64,000 nucleotides of DNA from Acidobacteriota bacterium (GTDB taxonomy: Bacteria; Acidobacteriota; Thermoanaerobaculia; Gp7-AA8; JAHWKK01). The position numbers were made by a program, and so were the translations under genes. The notes beneath the pieces were generated by a model. The model saw only the letters and a list, made by a program, of their open reading frames with translations. It was not told the origin of the DNA and searched no databases. Location of the stretch: positions 118,799 to 182,798 of the forward strand of contig JAHWKK010000005.1 of assembly GCA_019347945.1 (NCBI GenBank). The letters are read 5' to 3'. Position 1 is the first letter of the stretch. Every line of letters begins with the position of its first letter. Shown one piece after another: positions 24,911 to 33,731 of this stretch.

Positions 24911-25403
24911 CGACCCTGAAATCATCGAGCCGGAAGTAGAGACGTCGATTCGTGCCGACCTGGACGAAAGCCGTGCGAACCGCTTCTACGATCGGATCAG
25001 AAAGAGGATCCTCCGCACGGTCGAAATGCGCGGCACGAAGCTCGGCCGGAAGGGTGATTTTCTTCTGCTCGCCCCCGATGTTTTCATCCTTCTTTTCCGA
25101 CTGTTCAACGACGATCGCGTCTCGGCAAAGAACAAGGCACTCCTCGGTTCGGGTCTCGCCTACTTCATCTTTCCGCTCGACGTCGTTCCGGAGGCCATCT
25201 TTGGTCCCATCGGCTTTCTCGATGATCTCGTTTTCGGCGTCTACATTCTGAACAAGATGCTCACCGACACCGACGAGGAGATTCTCAGACAGCACTGGAG
25301 TGGCGACGTCGACCTGCTGGCGATGATCCGGAAGGTGCTGATGTCGGCCGAGAAACTGGTCAGCCGGCAGTTCGTCGATCGGATCAGGAAAATCGTCGGC
25401 TGA
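24903..25403 (+). CDS. YkvA-family (DUF1232) membrane protein
   Basis: 166 residues. The DUF1232 core is recognisable: LLAPDVFILLFRLFNDDRV, then KNKALLGSGLAYFIFPLDVVPE and GFLDDLVFGVYILNKML. The FPLDVVPE motif and the following hydrophobic stretch are diagnostic. Function is unknown. It overlaps the preceding gene and converges with mgtE. Confidence 0.85.
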   Translation: MSDDPEIIEPEVETSIRADLDESRANRFYDRIRKRILRTVEMRGTKLGRKGDFLLLAPDVFILLFRLFNDDRVSAKNKALLGSGLAYFIFPLDVVPEAIFGPIGFLDDLVFGVYILNKMLTDTDEEILRQHWSGDVDLLAMIRKVLMSAEKLVSRQFVDRIRKIVG

Positions 25404-26780
25404 TCATCCCCGGAGACGAAGCGCCAGAGTCGCGAGGCCGAGAAACGAGAAGAAGCCAGCCACGTCGGTCAGCGTCAAAACGAAGATCGACGAAGAGACC
25501 GCCGGATCGAAGTCGAAGCGCTCCAGGATCAGCGGGATCAGACTCCCGAGCGTGCTCGCGATCGTCATTGCAGCCGTCATCGCGATCATGATCAGGCCCG
25601 CGAGCAACGGGTCCCTCGTCCAGATCAGAACGATCACCGCCGCGAGCAGACCGTTCGCCAGCCCGTTCATCAGTCCGACCAGCAGTTCCTTCCACACCAC
25701 CCCCAGCCCGGTCCTCCACTGAACCTCCCCGAGTGCGAGCGCCCGGACGAACACCGTGAGGCTCTGCATTCCGGCATTGCCGCCGAGACCGCCCACGATC
25801 GGCATCAGCGCTGCCAGGATCGCCCAGCGCCCGATGGTACCTTCGAATAGAGAGATGACGGCCGCGGTAAGGAATGTCATGACGAGATTCACGACGAGCC
25901 ACGGGAAGCGCGAACGGAAAGCGGATCGCGCGTTGCTCGTGATCCGTTCGCTCACGGCGACGCCGCTCAGATGGAGCAGGTCTTCCTCGGCCTGTTCCTG
26001 AATGACGTCGATGATGTCATCGACCGTGACGACACCGAGCAGCCGGTTCTGCGAGTCGACGACCGGGATCGAGAGGAGGTCGTACTTGGCAACCAGACGT
26101 GCGACCTCTTCCTCCGACGCGTCCACCGATGCGCGTACGACACTTTGCAGCCGTACCTCGGAGAGCGTCGTTTCGGGATCCGCCAGGATGAGGGTTCGCA
26201 GCGACAGAACGCCGTTCAGATGATTCTCCGCGTCGACGGTGTACGCGTAAAAGAAAGTGTCCTTTCTCGGATAGGAACGAAGCTGGTCGATTGCCTGCCC
26301 GACGGTCATCCCTTCGTCGAGGGCCAGGAAGTCGGTCGTCATCAGCGAACCGGCAGTGTCCTTTTCGCCGGCGAGAAGTGCCTCGAGACTCGCGCCTCGT
26401 GATGTTCCGAGACGCTCGAGGATCGCCGCGAGCCGTTCCTCGTCGAGCAGGTCGAGCAGGTCGGCAGCATCGTCGGGCGCGGAGGTGCCACAGACCGAGG
26501 CGAGCGTTGCGTCACTCATCTCGCCGAGCAGCTCGGTCAGATTCGTCTGGTCGACCTCGAGAAGCACCGCCCCCGCCTTGCCCGCGTCGATCAGAAGATT
26601 GATGAACCGGTCGCGATCCTGAGGGAGCAGCATCGGAAGAATGGGCGAGAGATCGGCGGGGAGTGTCTTGTCGATCACCTTCCGCAACTGCGGCGTCGCG
26701 TTGTGACGCAGAAGGCGCGAAATCAGCTGGTGATAAGACCGGGACGAGTGAGTCACCGGCTGACGAGGCGAGCGTTCCAT
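25404..26780 (-). CDS. mgtE: Magnesium transporter MgtE
   Basis: 458-residue homodimeric Mg2+ channel of the inner membrane. It has an N-terminal helical domain (about 20-130), paired CBS domains (about 130-260: GSLMTTDFLALDEGMTVGQAI, then YDLLSIPVVDSQNRLLGVVTVDDI) and five C-terminal membrane helices (about 290-455) including the pore motif PIVGGLGGNAGMQ. The start is set at the ATG at 26780; upstream in-frame sequence belongs to the end of the neighbouring H1-like gene. The CBS domains normally sense Mg2+. Confidence 0.93.
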   Translation of the reverse strand: MERSPRQPVTHSSRSYHQLISRLLRHNATPQLRKVIDKTLPADLSPILPMLLPQDRDRFINLLIDAGKAGAVLLEVDQTNLTELLGEMSDATLASVCGTSAPDDAADLLDLLDEERLAAILERLGTSRGASLEALLAGEKDTAGSLMTTDFLALDEGMTVGQAIDQLRSYPRKDTFFYAYTVDAENHLNGVLSLRTLILADPETTLSEVRLQSVVRASVDASEEEVARLVAKYDLLSIPVVDSQNRLLGVVTVDDIIDVIQEQAEEDLLHLSGVAVSERITSNARSAFRSRFPWLVVNLVMTFLTAAVISLFEGTIGRWAILAALMPIVGGLGGNAGMQSLTVFVRALALGEVQWRTGLGVVWKELLVGLMNGLANGLLAAVIVLIWTRDPLLAGLIMIAMTAAMTIASTLGSLIPLILERFDFDPAVSSSIFVLTLTDVAGFFSFLGLATLALRLRG

Positions 26781-26869
26781 CCGCGGGTCACGGTAATTGA
26801 AACGCAGTACCGGCGCAACGGGCCGGAGCCCCTGGATGCCCCATGCTTCCAGCCGTGCGACTGTGCTGC

Positions 26870-28099
26870 TCAGGTGACGGCGATGGACCCTTTCGCCGAA
26901 GCAACCGCACGTTTCCCGGCATCGAAGACCTGGACCGAATAGTCGAACTTCGATCCGGCCGCCGAGCTGCGGATCTGCCCGGTGAAATGCCGATGCGGCC
27001 TGTAGCCCCTCGGTACTTTCGACGAAAACTTCGATTTCGCGACAGGCTTCTTTCTGCCGAACTCGATCAGCACGTTCTTGACGATGACGTCGGTTCCGTG
27101 GTGGTAACGGAAGTCCCATTCCACCCCGTCGTCGACCGCGACCTCGAGCTGCGGCGGGCGGACCAGGAGCCGAATCTCGCCGTCGTCGCTGAGGACTTCG
27201 ATCCGGATCGTGTGTGTCCTGATCTCGAGCGAAGGATGAACCGACTCTTCGTGCTCGCGATCAGCCGATGCCGGGGGCGCGGCGGATCCGTCGGCGTGGG
27301 CCGCCCGTTCCGGCACCGGCATGAATGAGGTCGGCCGGGGACGTTCTCCTCCGGTCGAGATCCATCGCGCGAGCTTGGGAGCGGGCTTCGGCGTCGGTAC
27401 TCGCGTGCTCTCCGGCAGCGACTCGGATGAGACGGTTGCCGCGGTCCTGTCGGATCCCTTTGCGCCGGTCGCTGCCGGCGGTGTGCCCTTTCGATTCGAT
27501 GCTCTCGGTCGAGGCGCTTTCGAGCCTGGCCGGCGGCCGGGCTTTCTCTTCGCTGCCGATTTCTTCGCGGCTTTTCGGGAAGCCGGCTTCGCCTTCTTCG
27601 CGGCGGAGGGCCGCGACTTCGTTCGCGACTTTTTCGCGACTCCCTTCTTCTTTGTTGCTTTCCTCGCGACTTTCGTTTTCCGGGCGGCGGCCTTCTTCGA
27701 AACGGCCTTCCGGGCTTTCGACCGGGCTGGTTTCTTCCGAGCAGGCGCCTTGCGGGCCGGCTTCTTCCGCCCGGGCGCCTTCCTGGCCGGCTTCTTCCGA
27801 GCAGGCTTTTTCGGGGCGGGCTTCTTCCGAGCGGGAGCCTTCCGAGCCGGCTTCTTTTTGGCCGGGGCCCGCTTCTTTGCCGGCTTTTTCCTCGTGGCCG
27901 GTTTTCGCTTTCGTGAAGTGGCGCCGCTGGATCTCGTCGTGGCTCGTCTACCGCTCGACTTGCGCCCTTGCGCCTTTGAGGGTGTCTTTCGAGCCGATCT
28001 GCGGGTGGTTTTCGCCGACGAACTGGTTTTCCGAGACTTTTTCGCGGTTCTGGACCGTGTCCCGCCGGAGCTGCGAGTCTTACCCTTTTTGGTTGCCAT
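26870..28099 (-). CDS. H1-like basic protein fused to a C-terminal beta domain
   Basis: 409 residues from the ATG at 28099. Residues 1 to about 215 are a Lys/Ala/Pro/Arg-rich H1-like region with repeats such as KKPARKAPARKKPA. A Pro/Ser linker (about 215-285) follows, then a globular C-terminal domain of about 120 residues (LEIRTHTIRIEVLSDDGEI, ELGRK-like segment, SVQVFDAGKRAVASAKGSI) that resembles no family I can name. Nucleoid binding by the tail is likely; the globular part may recruit another component. It is divergent from mraZ. Confidence 0.75.
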   Translation of the reverse strand: MATKKGKTRSSGGTRSRTAKKSRKTSSSAKTTRRSARKTPSKAQGRKSSGRRATTRSSGATSRKRKPATRKKPAKKRAPAKKKPARKAPARKKPAPKKPARKKPARKAPGRKKPARKAPARKKPARSKARKAVSKKAAARKTKVARKATKKKGVAKKSRTKSRPSAAKKAKPASRKAAKKSAAKRKPGRRPGSKAPRPRASNRKGTPPAATGAKGSDRTAATVSSESLPESTRVPTPKPAPKLARWISTGGERPRPTSFMPVPERAAHADGSAAPPASADREHEESVHPSLEIRTHTIRIEVLSDDGEIRLLVRPPQLEVAVDDGVEWDFRYHHGTDVIVKNVLIEFGRKKPVAKSKFSSKVPRGYRPHRHFTGQIRSSAAGSKFDYSVQVFDAGKRAVASAKGSIAVT

Positions 28100-28221
28100 T
28101 GAACTCCCGGCTCCCGTGCGCCGACCTCTGGGCTCGGGCCTCGGGGCGTTTTGAAGTGCCCGAAATATAGCACGGCCGGAGAGGGAACCGAAAGCGGGTC
28201 GAGTGGCGGGAAGCCCGTATT

Positions 28222-28256
28222 GTGGACGATGGTGGACTTTTGTGGACTGTCGTGGT
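28222..28256 (+). promoter_or_regulatory. MraZ operator: four GTGGN repeats at 10-bp spacing
   Basis: GTGGA occurs at 28222, 28232 and 28242 and GTGGT at 28252, each separated by five bases. MraZ is known to bind several direct pentamer repeats (TGGGN in E. coli) separated by five bases upstream of its own gene. The spacing here is exact, with a GTGGA variant. The operator lies 46 bases before the mraZ start. Confidence 0.85.
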
Positions 28257-28302
28257 AATTTGGCCGTCATTCGGGTCGGTTCGGGACTCGATCGGTGAAA
28301 CG

Positions 28303-28755
28303 GTGGAACTGAGCGAGCTCATGGGGCATGCCCCGGCCAAAGTCGATGCGAAGGGGAGGATCAAGATTCCCACGGCATTTCGCTCGATCATCGAGGAGAG
28401 ATACGGAAACGAGTGTTTCATCACCTCCTTCGAAGGCGACAAGGCCCTCCTCTACCCGATTCCGGTCTGGCGCGAGTTCAATGCCCGTCTGGCAAAGGTG
28501 CCGAGCACATCCCCTTCGAAGCGCAAGCTGATGGAGCGGGTGCACTACTACGGCCAGACCTCCACGATCGACGGACAGGGAAGGGTGCTCCTGCCGGCAG
28601 TTCTCCGCGATCGCGCGGGACTCGACGGGGAAGTCGTCGTGCTCGGAAGCAGTGATCATCTGATCGTGTGGAGTCAGGCGGCGATCGATCAGCGGATGAG
28701 CGAAGACCCGCTGACGGATGAAGACTACAGGGAGCTCGAGCTTCACGGGGTGTGA
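28303..28755 (+). CDS. mraZ: Transcriptional regulator MraZ
   Basis: 150-residue AbrB-fold protein with two SpoVT-AbrB-like halves (HAPAKVDAKGRIKIPTAFR and QTSTIDGQGRVLLPAVLRDR). It normally forms a ring and represses its own dcw operon by binding direct repeats. The GTG at 28303 is preferred because the earlier in-frame GTG at 28222 lies inside the operator; the ATG at 28321 is another option. It is the first gene of the dcw cluster. Confidence 0.93.
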   Translation: MELSELMGHAPAKVDAKGRIKIPTAFRSIIEERYGNECFITSFEGDKALLYPIPVWREFNARLAKVPSTSPSKRKLMERVHYYGQTSTIDGQGRVLLPAVLRDRAGLDGEVVVLGSSDHLIVWSQAAIDQRMSEDPLTDEDYRELELHGV

Positions 28756-28761
28756 TTCCCC

Positions 28762-29697
28762 ATGACGCACGAGCCGGTTCTTTTAAAAGAGGTTGTCGAG
28801 CTGGTCAGACCGGTGGCCCCGGCCGGAGTCATCGTCGATGCGACGGTGGGCCTGGGTGGGCACAGCGAAGCGCTGCTGGAGCGCTGGCCGGAAGCGGAAC
28901 TGATCGGCATCGACAGGGATCCGATGGCGCTGGAAGCGTCGGCGGATCGACTCGGGCGGTTTGGAGATCGGGTGAGGTTGATCGAAGGACGGCACGAGCT
29001 GCTCATTGAGATTCTGAAGTCTGCAGGAGTGAAGCGGATCGACGCGCTGGTCGCGGATCTCGGGGTGTCGTCGATGCAGTTCGACACGGCGGAGCGCGGC
29101 TTTTCGTTTCGCCAGGACGCGCCTCTCGACATGAGGATGGGTCGTGAAGGGCGGACGGCCGCGGATCTGGTCAACGAGCTGCCGGAGCAGGAGCTGGCCG
29201 GGATTCTCCGGAAGTACGGGGAGGAGCCGAAGGCGCGGGCGATCGCCGCCGCGATCGTGCGAGCGCGTCGATCGGAGCCGATCAGGACGACCGCGGCTCT
29301 CGCGGCGATCATCCGGGAAGTCAGCCGCCCGGCGCGCAACAGGATCGATCCAGCCACGCTGACGTTTCAGGCGCTTCGCATCGCGGTGAACGAGGAGATC
29401 GAGGGGCTGGCCGGGTTCGTCCGGGACGGAGTCGAAGTCCTGGCGGCCGGGGGTCGCATCGGGATCATCTCCTTTCATTCGCTGGAGGATCGCGCGGTGA
29501 AGCAGACGCTGCGGGAGCTCACGGGGGAATGTCGATGTCCTCCGAGGCTGCCTGAATGCGTTTGCGACCCGGTGGAGCGCGTGAGTCTGGTGGAGCGGAA
29601 GGCGATCAAGGCCTCGGCCGAGGAAGTGGATCGCAATCCGAGGTCACGGAGCGCACGGCTTCGGGTTGCCGAGCGACTGCAGATCGAGGAAGCGTGA
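28762..29697 (+). CDS. rsmH: 16S rRNA m4C1402 methyltransferase RsmH
   Basis: 311-residue SAM-dependent enzyme that N4-methylates C1402 of 16S rRNA. The SAM site VDATVGLGGHSEALL lies near residue 27, DLGVSSMQFDTAERGFSFR near 97 and the C-terminal IISFHSLEDRAVKQ segment near 235. It follows mraZ by six bases, the standard order at the head of a dcw cluster. Confidence 0.96.
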   Translation: MTHEPVLLKEVVELVRPVAPAGVIVDATVGLGGHSEALLERWPEAELIGIDRDPMALEASADRLGRFGDRVRLIEGRHELLIEILKSAGVKRIDALVADLGVSSMQFDTAERGFSFRQDAPLDMRMGREGRTAADLVNELPEQELAGILRKYGEEPKARAIAAAIVRARRSEPIRTTAALAAIIREVSRPARNRIDPATLTFQALRIAVNEEIEGLAGFVRDGVEVLAAGGRIGIISFHSLEDRAVKQTLRELTGECRCPPRLPECVCDPVERVSLVERKAIKASAEEVDRNPRSRSARLRVAERLQIEEA

Positions 29698-29934
29698 AGT
29701 TGCAGAGAGTGAGTGTGACCGCACGAGAGTCAGGGTGCGGTGCTTCAGGGAGCCGGCAGTTTGCGGAGCCATGAAGCAAGGGTGAAGGTCCGGGAAGGGT
29801 TGGGTGTGATCACGATCGGATCGAGCTCGGGAGGGGTGGAGCGTGTGTGGGTGGGTGTGTGTGGATAGCTCGGACGGGCGTGTGCGTGAAGGCAGGCCTT
29901 CATCCTTGTTTCATGGTTCGGCCAGGGGAACGGG
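29698..29934 (+). other. GT-rich gap between rsmH and ftsL
   Basis: 237 bases without a supported gene. The segment 29830-29870 is strongly G/T-biased on the plus strand (GTGTGTGGGTGGGTGTGTGT) and contains further GTGGA/GTGGG pentamers, but without the regular 10-bp phase of the mraZ operator. Confidence 0.4.
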
Positions 29935-30276
29935 ATGTACGCACAACAGAAGGCAATTGACAATGTTCACATCGTACGGGAGCGAGACCGGCAGAGGTTT
30001 CGCGAGCTGCTCGCGGTGTGCTCGCTCGCGATTCCGATCGGAATCTTTCTGCTTCTTTTCTCGTGGCAGAACATTGAGGTAATCCGGCTCGCACGCGAGG
30101 CGACGGTTCTCCAGGAGATGCGCTCGGAGCTGGAGCGGGTGAATCGCAGGCTCGCTCTCGAGATGGAGACGCGTACGGCACTGAGTGACATCAGCCGGCG
30201 GGCCGGGGATCTCGATCTTCAACCGGCGGACTCGGTCGTCGTCGTCAGGATCGAGTCCGGAGCGGACACACGATGA
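29935..30276 (+). CDS. ftsL: Cell division protein FtsL-like
   Basis: 113 residues with a short cytoplasmic N-terminus, one membrane helix at about residues 26-44 (LLAVCSLAIPIGIFLLLF) and a periplasmic coiled coil (IEVIRLAREATVLQEMRSEL). Sequence conservation in FtsL is low, so the call rests on size, topology and its place between rsmH and ftsI. It overlaps ftsI by four bases. It would link FtsB/FtsQ to the FtsWI synthase. Confidence 0.8.
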   Translation: MYAQQKAIDNVHIVRERDRQRFRELLAVCSLAIPIGIFLLLFSWQNIEVIRLAREATVLQEMRSELERVNRRLALEMETRTALSDISRRAGDLDLQPADSVVVVRIESGADTR

Positions 30277-32063
30277 GTCTGCAGCGGAAGCGGATGATCG
30301 TTCTGTTCGCGCTTCTGACCGTTTGGGCCGGTGGCGTCGTGGCGCGCCTCGCCTGGATTCAGCTCGCGCGGCACGACCACTACGTCGCCAAGGCGGCGCG
30401 ACAGCACGAGCGGACGATTCAGCTGACACCGCTGCGAGGCTCGATCTACGACGCGCGCAGCCGTCTTCTCGCGGAGAGCGCGGCAGCCCCCTCCATCTAC
30501 GTCGATCCCCAGGCCATTCGGAATGTCGATCTCGACGCGGCCGCATTGTCGCGGATTGGAGGGATCGGACTCTCCGAGGAAGCGCTGAGAGACCGCCTGA
30601 GCGGGTCGAATGAATTCGCGTGGGTTGCACGACAGGTGGACACGGGCACGTGGGACCAGGTACGGGCGCTGTCGATTCCGGGGGTCCACTCCGTCGAGGA
30701 GCATCGCCGCGTCTATCCGAATCGCAGTCTGCTCGCCAATGTTCTGGGGATCGTCGGCGTCGATGGAGGAGGGTTGGGCGGACTCGAACATTCTCTCGAT
30801 CGATTCGTGCGCGGCGAATCCGGTGTGATGACCGTGATTCGCGACGCTCGTCGCGGGATGTATCTGCTCGACGCGGACACGAAGGGGGCGGTCGACGGCT
30901 ACGATCTGAGGCTGACCGTGGACGAGGTCATCCAGCACTTCACCGAGTCGGCCCTCGAACAGGGCGTGCGGAGCTCGGGCGCAAAGGCCGGCGTGGCAAT
31001 CGTGATGGAACCGCACAGCGGTGCGATCCTCGCCATGGCCTCGGAGCCTTCCTTCGATCCGAATGATTACGGGCGATATCCGCAGTCGTCGTGGCGTAAC
31101 CGCGCGGTTCAGGACATCTATGAACCCGGCTCGACGTTCAAGATCGTGACTGCCGCGGCGGCGGTCGAGGAAGGGGTCGTGACCCCGTCGCAGCTGGTCG
31201 ATTGTGGCGAGGGAAGAATCGATGTGGCGGGAGTGACGATCCGTGACCACGGTGGCCATCAATACGGAATCATTTCTTTCGAGGATGTTCTCGTGAAGTC
31301 CTCGAACGTAGGGACAATCCAGGTGGCGATGGCACTCGGACCGAGGCGATTGCACGATTACGCGAGAGCGTTCGGCTTCGGAGAGCAGACGGGGCTCGAG
31401 TTGCCGGGCGAAGCCGCGGGGATTCTGAGACCTGTCGATCGCTGGTCGGGTGTTTCCACGGCTTCGATCGCGATTGGACAGGAGATAGCGGCAACCCCCC
31501 TGCAGATGCTGATCGGAACCTGTGTCATCGCGAACGGAGGTCTGCGAGTGGTCCCACGGATCGTCGACCGCGTGAGCGATGAAAATGGCCAGACCGTCTA
31601 TGAGCCCGAGCCGATCGAGCCCGTTCGAGTCATCTCGGAACGGACGGCCGCGCTCATGAACGAGATGCTCAAGGCGGTCGTCGATCGTGGGACGGGAGCA
31701 AAAGCTTCGCTGTCGAACCACAAAGTCGCGGGAAAGACGGGCACTGCGCAGAAAGCTGTCGGAGGCCGTTACTCGGACACCCTGTCGGTCGCGTCGTTCA
31801 CCGGCTATGTGCCGGCAGATCGTCCGCGGATCGCAATTGTCGTGCTTCTCGATGAGCCTCAGTCGTCCCAGTACGGAGGGGAAGTCGCCGGCCCGGTCTT
31901 CCGAGCCATTGCGGAGCAGACTCTTCGCTACCTCGAGGTGGACTCGGCGCAGCCGGGCGAACGAAGGATGCGGATCGAACGTCCGATTCGAATCGCGGCC
32001 ACCGTCGAGGCGCCTGCCGGTCGAACGACGCTCGCGCGGGGAGACGGTGGGGTCTCGCGATGA
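30273..32063 (+). CDS. ftsI: Division-specific peptidoglycan transpeptidase FtsI/PBP3
   Basis: 596-residue class B penicillin-binding protein. An N-terminal membrane anchor (about 10-28) leads to the PBP dimerisation domain (RGSIYDARSRLLAES near residue 52) and the transpeptidase domain with the catalytic SxxK in EPGSTFKIV (near 290), SSN in VKSSNVGT (near 345) and KTG in VAGKTGTAQK (near 490). No PASTA domain is present. It crosslinks septal peptidoglycan and overlaps murE by four bases. Confidence 0.95.
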   Translation: MSLQRKRMIVLFALLTVWAGGVVARLAWIQLARHDHYVAKAARQHERTIQLTPLRGSIYDARSRLLAESAAAPSIYVDPQAIRNVDLDAAALSRIGGIGLSEEALRDRLSGSNEFAWVARQVDTGTWDQVRALSIPGVHSVEEHRRVYPNRSLLANVLGIVGVDGGGLGGLEHSLDRFVRGESGVMTVIRDARRGMYLLDADTKGAVDGYDLRLTVDEVIQHFTESALEQGVRSSGAKAGVAIVMEPHSGAILAMASEPSFDPNDYGRYPQSSWRNRAVQDIYEPGSTFKIVTAAAAVEEGVVTPSQLVDCGEGRIDVAGVTIRDHGGHQYGIISFEDVLVKSSNVGTIQVAMALGPRRLHDYARAFGFGEQTGLELPGEAAGILRPVDRWSGVSTASIAIGQEIAATPLQMLIGTCVIANGGLRVVPRIVDRVSDENGQTVYEPEPIEPVRVISERTAALMNEMLKAVVDRGTGAKASLSNHKVAGKTGTAQKAVGGRYSDTLSVASFTGYVPADRPRIAIVVLLDEPQSSQYGGEVAGPVFRAIAEQTLRYLEVDSAQPGERRMRIERPIRIAATVEAPAGRTTLARGDGGVSR

Positions 32064-33547
32064 AGTTGTCGGCCGTACTCGCCGCGATCGAAGCCGAACA
32101 TCTCTCGGGTCCGGCTGACGTCGAGATCTCTTCGGTCGAGTCCGACTCGCGCCGGTGCTCGAAAGGGAGCCTGTTCGTCGCAATCCGTGGATTCGAGCAG
32201 GATGGCTCGCAGTTCGTCCCCGCAGCCGCCGAGCGGGGCGCGGTCGCCGCGCTCGTAGAGACGGAGATCGGCCCCGTCGATGGCGTTTCGATCTGGAAGA
32301 TGCCGAACGGCAGGATTGCGCTCGCTCGAGCGGCCGCGGCGCTGTTCGATCACCCGGCGGAGAAGCTCCGGATCATCGGCGTGACGGGAACATCCGGCAA
32401 GACGACGATCACGAGAATGATCGAAGCGATTCTCGACAAGACCGGTGATCCGGTCGGCCTGATCGGAACGATCGAGTATCGCGCGGGAAAAGTTCGCGAG
32501 GTGGCGGATCGCACGACCCCGGATGCGGCGGTGCTCCAGGAATGGTTCGCGCGCATGGTCGACGAAGGGGTCGATCGCGCGGTGATGGAGGTCTCTTCGC
32601 ACGCGCTCGCTCTTCACCGGACGCTCGGGGTGACGTTCGCCGCCGCGGTTTTCACGAATCTGTCGCGGGACCATTTCGACTTTCATGCGGACTTCGAGGA
32701 TTACTACGCCGCGAAGAGACGGCTCTTCGATCAGATTCCGGAGCAGGGCCGCCTGGCAGTCGTCAATCTCGACGATTCGTACGGCCGGCGCCTGATCGAT
32801 GAGATCGGAATGGATCGCTGTCTGACGTTCGGCACCGGCCGGGAAGCCGCCATCCGGCCCGCCGGCGATCTGACGATCTCGACCGACGGGATCCGCGGCC
32901 ATCTCGAAACGCCCCGGGGCCGGGTCGCCATCGAGTCTCCCATCCTCGGAATGCCGAACCTCTACAACTGGATGGCGGCGGTCGGGGCAGCTCTCACGGT
33001 GGATGTCGAGATACCGGTGATCGAGCGCGGGATCGCCTCTCTCGAGACGATTCCCGGACGGTTCGAGCGGGTAGGCTCGGGCTCGCCCGAAGCACCGGCA
33101 GTCATCGTCGACTATGCCCATAAGCCGGATGCGCTCGAAAAGCTGATCCACGCCGTCCGGGAGCTCGCGGAGGGGCGGCATGTCTGGGTCGTTTTCGGCT
33201 GCGGCGGCGATCGCGACAAGGGGAAGCGCCCGCTCATGGGAGAGGTCGCGTCGCGGCTCGCCGACCGCGTCGTGATTACGAGCGACAATCCGCGCCGGGA
33301 AGATCCGCGCGCGATCATCGACGAGATCGTGCGCGGCTGCGGAGCTCGCGACAAGATCGAGATCATCGTCGAGAGGCGTGAAGCGATTGCACGCACGATC
33401 CATGAAGCGCCCTCCGACGTGGTCATTGTGATCGCGGGGAAAGGACACGAGGACTATCAGGTCGTCGGTGATCGAATCGAGCATTTCGACGATCGTGAAG
33501 AAGCAGAAGAGGCATTGGCCGGAAGAAAGAATTCTGTTAATAGATAA
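32060..33547 (+). CDS. murE: UDP-MurNAc-L-Ala-D-Glu:meso-diaminopimelate ligase MurE
   Basis: 495-residue cytosolic Mur ligase adding the third stem residue. The ATP loop GVTGTSGKTTITRM lies near residue 110, and FTNLSRDHFDFH and VDYAHKPDALEKL follow. The DNPR motif (ITSDNPRREDPR, near 410) indicates meso-diaminopimelate rather than lysine as substrate. Confidence 0.96.
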   Translation: MKLSAVLAAIEAEHLSGPADVEISSVESDSRRCSKGSLFVAIRGFEQDGSQFVPAAAERGAVAALVETEIGPVDGVSIWKMPNGRIALARAAAALFDHPAEKLRIIGVTGTSGKTTITRMIEAILDKTGDPVGLIGTIEYRAGKVREVADRTTPDAAVLQEWFARMVDEGVDRAVMEVSSHALALHRTLGVTFAAAVFTNLSRDHFDFHADFEDYYAAKRRLFDQIPEQGRLAVVNLDDSYGRRLIDEIGMDRCLTFGTGREAAIRPAGDLTISTDGIRGHLETPRGRVAIESPILGMPNLYNWMAAVGAALTVDVEIPVIERGIASLETIPGRFERVGSGSPEAPAVIVDYAHKPDALEKLIHAVRELAEGRHVWVVFGCGGDRDKGKRPLMGEVASRLADRVVITSDNPRREDPRAIIDEIVRGCGARDKIEIIVERREAIARTIHEAPSDVVIVIAGKGHEDYQVVGDRIEHFDDREEAEEALAGRKNSVNR

Positions 33548-33731
33548 TGAAAATTGTGATAAAAAGTCGTAAGATATCGTGTATCCGGTCTCGCGATCTT
33601 CCGGCTCCGTCGTCGGATGGGTGGGCGAGAGCAGGTGCGGCGATCGTCAGGCAGTCCCGAGGGAAGGGGACGATCGTGGCGCACGGACGGCGGGGCCGGG
33701 AGATGGCGCGACTCGCGCAGTGGGGTCAGCC

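Noticed and set aside
30219..32183. 654-codon minus-strand frame across ftsI
   Set aside because: It is Arg/Asp-rich shadow sequence; ftsI on the plus strand has intact SxxK, SSN and KTG motifs.
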